DNA of 7,604 nt. It comes from Alphaproteobacteria bacterium. GTDB taxonomy: Bacteria; Pseudomonadota; Alphaproteobacteria; Micropepsales; Micropepsaceae. The notes beneath the pieces were generated by a model. That model did no database searches. It saw only the letters and a program-made list of their open reading frames with translations, and was not told the DNA's origin. Where the stretch lies: positions 1 through 7,604 of the forward strand of contig JAICVV010000091.1 of the NCBI GenBank assembly GCA_025935155.1, in the 5' to 3' direction. The translations under genes were made by a program, and so were the position numbers. The number at the start of each line of letters is the position of its first letter. Position 1 is the stretch's first letter. Of this stretch, positions 6,075-7,604 are shown in pieces.

Positions 6075-6331
6075 TCATCGAGCTATTTCAATAGGCCAGA
6101 ATAATTGCCCGAAGGGGGGTGATGGACCCGCAGGCGATCATCGCCAAATCGGCAGCGAGATCGCGCCAGCGGATCCAACGACGCCATCCTTTTGCCGGCG
6201 CGCGCCGCAGCAAGCTCCATTGAATCCGTTCGCCTGCGCCTCCGCGATTGCGGCTTTGTCACGCGGCGGCAAGACCTGATTTAGCGGAATGCGCGAGAAT
6301 GTTCGCGAAAGATTGATTGCTCAGAAGGAAA
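6075..6331. other. Intergenic stretch without a convincing gene
   Basis: The 257 bp after the HiPIP stop contain only short open frames. One is a 33-codon ATG frame at 6122-6223 just behind GAAGGGGGGTG, whose basic product resembles nothing I know. No T-tract terminator is visible after HiPIP. A dyad CGCGA-N6-TCGCG lies at 6292-6307, 25 bp upstream of the small membrane protein gene, and could be a site controlling it. Confidence 0.5.
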
Positions 6332-6481
6332 ATGCGCGTGGCGGCGAACCGCAAAGGCACAGTGCGTCCGCCAAAGTTGTCGATATTCGGCGATTCCTGG
6401 TCGGCAGTGCTGGGGCGCGCCGCGCTTATCCTGTTGTTCGTAATGCTGATCGCAATGGGTTTCTTCATGCGGCACGCGTGA
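6332..6481 (+). CDS. Small single-helix membrane protein (49 residues)
   Basis: This short frame has ATG 6332 directly behind GAAGGAAA, a good ribosome-binding site. The product begins with a basic hydrophilic stretch (MRVAANRKGTVRPPK), then residues about 24-46 form one strong hydrophobic segment (AALILLFVMLIAMGFFM), ending RHA. That makes a single inner-membrane helix with a positive N-terminal side, so N-in topology is likely. I do not recognise the family. Clean ribosome-binding site, positive-inside charge and helix make it more credible than the other short frames here, but conservation has not been tested. Confidence 0.5.
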   Translation: MRVAANRKGTVRPPKLSIFGDSWSAVLGRAALILLFVMLIAMGFFMRHA

Positions 6482-6675
6482 GCTGCGCACCGATAGCCGC
6501 ACCATGCGCTTTCATTCCCCAATGTGCGGGCGAAAGGCCATGACAATCAACGGCGAAAATAAATCCGTTCCCCACTGCTGAATCGGCTTTACACTCGCGG
6601 GCATGAAGAACATTTTCGTTGCCGATCACAGCATGAGCCGAAGCTCGCCGCGCACGCGGCCGCATGAATTTGTGA

Positions 6676-6759
6676 GCGCGAATATCGCGGAATCTTTGAG
6701 TTCAAATGCTTCTCGCATCCACGAACCACAATATCTGGTACAGTGGGGAATCGCTGGCT
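6676..6759 (+). repeat. Diverged tandem repeat, copy 1
   Basis: This unit runs from GCGCGAATATCGCG through TGAGTTC and AACC to TATCTGGTACAGTGGGGAAT. It aligns with copy 2 at a constant offset of 130 bp (131 at the left end because of one indel). Over the 60 columns from 6691 I count 38 identities, concentrated in blocks (TGAGTTC, TGCT, AACC, ATCT, TGGGGAA). Confidence 0.55.
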
Positions 6760-6806
6760 GCCTCAGGCCCGCAATAGCGGCTGTCGAACGCAACATGCGC
6801 GTGCGT

Positions 6807-6889
6807 GCGCGAAATGCGCGAATTCCTGAGTTCGACTGCTCGTGCAGCCGGTCAACCGCAACATCTTGTATGCTGGGGAATTGCGAGAG
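6807..6889 (+). repeat. Diverged tandem repeat, copy 2
   Basis: This copy has the same order of blocks as copy 1: GCGCGAA, TGAGTTC, TGCT, AACC, ATCTTGTATGCTGGGGAATT. It ends just before a run of seven C and a small hairpin. The 130-bp offset is not a multiple of three, so the similarity is not from repeated protein sequence in one frame. Confidence 0.55.
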
Positions 6890-6971
6890 TGCCCCCCCTC
6901 GTTTTTCGCGAGGTTCGAATGGGAACTTTGGCGCAAGAGAGAGGAGGACCAAGAATGCGGCGCGAAAAGCC

Positions 6972-7604
6972 TCAGCCGTTTGGCCCGGCGAATTGCGCGG
7001 CCTGGTCTGCTGCCGCGAACAGCGCCTTCGCCTTGTTGACACTCTCCTGGTATTCCGCTTCCGGCACGCTATCGGCGACCACGCCGCCGCCGGCCTGCAC
7101 GTACATCATGCCGTCCTTGATCAGCGCAGTGCGCAGCACGATGCAGGTGTCCATCGCGCCATTCGCCGCGAAGTAACCCACAGCGCCCGCATAGGCCGCG
7201 CCCCGCTTTTCCCGCTCCAGTTCGTCGATGATCTGCATGGCGCGGATTTTCGGCGCGCCGGAAAGCGTGCCTGCGGGCAGTCCTGCGGCCAGCGCATCCA
7301 CCGCACCCAGTCCCTTGCGCAGCGTGCCTTCCACATTGGAGACGAGGTGCATCACATGGCTGTAGCGCTCGATGAAAAAACTGCCGGTGACCCGCACGCT
7401 GCCGGTTTCGGCAGCGCGGCCAACATCGTTGCGGCCGAGATCGAGCAGCATGAGATGCTCTGCACGCTCTTTGGGATCGTGACTGAGTTCATCGGCGAGC
7501 GCGGCATCTTCGTCCGGGGTGGCGCCTCGCCGCCTTGTGCCGGCGATCGGGCGAATGGTGACGGTGTTGTCGCGCAGGCGGACGAGAATTTCCGGACTCG
7601 ATCC
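6972..7604 (-). CDS. trpE: Anthranilate synthase component I, C-terminal part (runs off right edge)
   Basis: TrpE makes anthranilate from chorismate with ammonia supplied by the TrpG glutaminase, the first committed step to tryptophan. The minus-strand frame is open from the window edge at 7604 to TGA at 6972-6974, giving the last 210 residues. Chorismate-binding-fold motifs appear in order: [62 protein letters not shown] and [29 protein letters not shown] favours TrpE over the paralogue PabB, which usually has PGGSITGAPK. The C-terminus after [13 protein letters not shown] looks complete. The feedback-binding N-terminal part is outside the window. Confidence 0.94.
   Translation of the reverse strand, partial: GSSPEILVRLRDNTVTIRPIAGTRRRGATPDEDAALADELSHDPKERAEHLMLLDLGRNDVGRAAETGSVRVTGSFFIERYSHVMHLVSNVEGTLRKGLGAVDALAAGLPAGTLSGAPKIRAMQIIDELEREKRGAAYAGAVGYFAANGAMDTCIVLRTALIKDGMMYVQAGGGVVADSVPEAEYQESVNKAKALFAAADQAAQFAGPNG

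Larger units (their letters stand above)
6482..6971. other. Low-coding region between the small membrane protein and trpE
   Basis: About 490 bp without a convincing gene. A plus-strand frame from ATG 6603 stays open to the window edge, but its right half is the antisense of trpE and its left half shows no domain or ribosome-binding site. The region holds two diverged copies of a roughly 80-bp unit and four TGGGGAAY motifs (two per strand). A small hairpin, CCTCG (6897-6901) with CGAGG (6909-6913), lies about 60 bp beyond the trpE stop and may help end its transcription, though no T-tract follows. Confidence 0.55.

Noticed and set aside
6082..6095. CTATTTCAATAG hairpin after the HiPIP stop as a terminator
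   Set aside because: The loop would be two bases, the stem is AT-rich and no T-tract follows.
6122..6223. 33-codon frame behind GAAGGGGGGTG
   Set aside because: The G-run resembles a ribosome-binding site but spacing is too short and the basic product has no family or hydrophobic pattern. The opposite strand is also open over most of it.
6551..6577. GGAAC followed by CGTT on the minus strand
   Set aside because: The spacer is only 14 nt and no minus-strand gene lies in the right position downstream.
6877..6903. GGAAT-N18-CGTT as an EcfG promoter
   Set aside because: The spacing is 18 rather than 16-17, the -35 is off by one base, and no plus-strand gene follows.
6908..6925. TTCGAAT resembling a tRNA T-loop
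   Set aside because: The flanking GAGG and GGGAA cannot form the T-arm stem, and no acceptor or anticodon arm can be drawn.
6603..7604. Plus-strand open frame from ATG 6603 to the window edge
   Set aside because: The right two thirds is exactly antisense to trpE, where high GC keeps the opposite strand open. The left part has no ribosome-binding site, no domain and odd Cys/Ser/Arg-rich composition.

Overview
The window looks like GC-rich alphaproteobacterial chromosome. The evidence is an alphaproteobacterial-type TrpE C-terminus, a RamB/ScfR-like regulator beside malate synthase, and a perfect match to the alphaproteobacterial general-stress promoter (GGAAC-N16-CGTT). I see no phage genes, transposases, CRISPR arrays, rRNA or tRNA. 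No family assignment was checked by a search; all are read from the sequence and memory of the families.

Left part (1-1991): the 5' part of malate synthase A (aceB, minus strand, running off the left edge) diverges from a HTH/DUF2083-type short-chain-acyl/acetate regulator. Two hyphenated dyads and a RamB-like TTTACAAA lie around the gap. This is probably a local control unit for the glyoxylate bypass.

Middle (2054-4162): a small exported protein with two Cys-Cys pairs converges on a minus-strand, His/Ser/Gly-rich, 83-residue hydrophilic protein, with a hairpin between them. The hydrophilic protein has the EcfG-type promoter, so it probably belongs to the general stress response. A DUF2127 membrane protein follows on the plus strand, overlapping by 4 nt a DUF1810 protein.

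Centre of interest (4185-6074): a 461-residue protein with an export signal, one haem c site (CKTCH) followed by PQLTPFGRQFKINGY, and a long beta-barrel-like region ending in Phe diverges from a Tat-exported high-potential iron-sulfur protein (HiPIP). The 219-bp gap holds the same 13-nt block once per strand, each copy pointing at its gene. Each begins GGAAT and is followed 16 or 18 nt later by CGTC. I infer a co-regulated outer-membrane porin-cytochrome (Cyc2-like) and periplasmic electron carrier, possibly expressed from ECF-sigma promoters. This is the best candidate here for an undescribed system.

Right part (6075-7604): about 900 bp with little coding content. It holds a 49-residue single-helix membrane protein gene with a good ribosome-binding site, a diverged 130-bp-period tandem repeat and four TGGGGAAY motifs. 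It ends with the 3' part of trpE (minus strand, running off the right edge).
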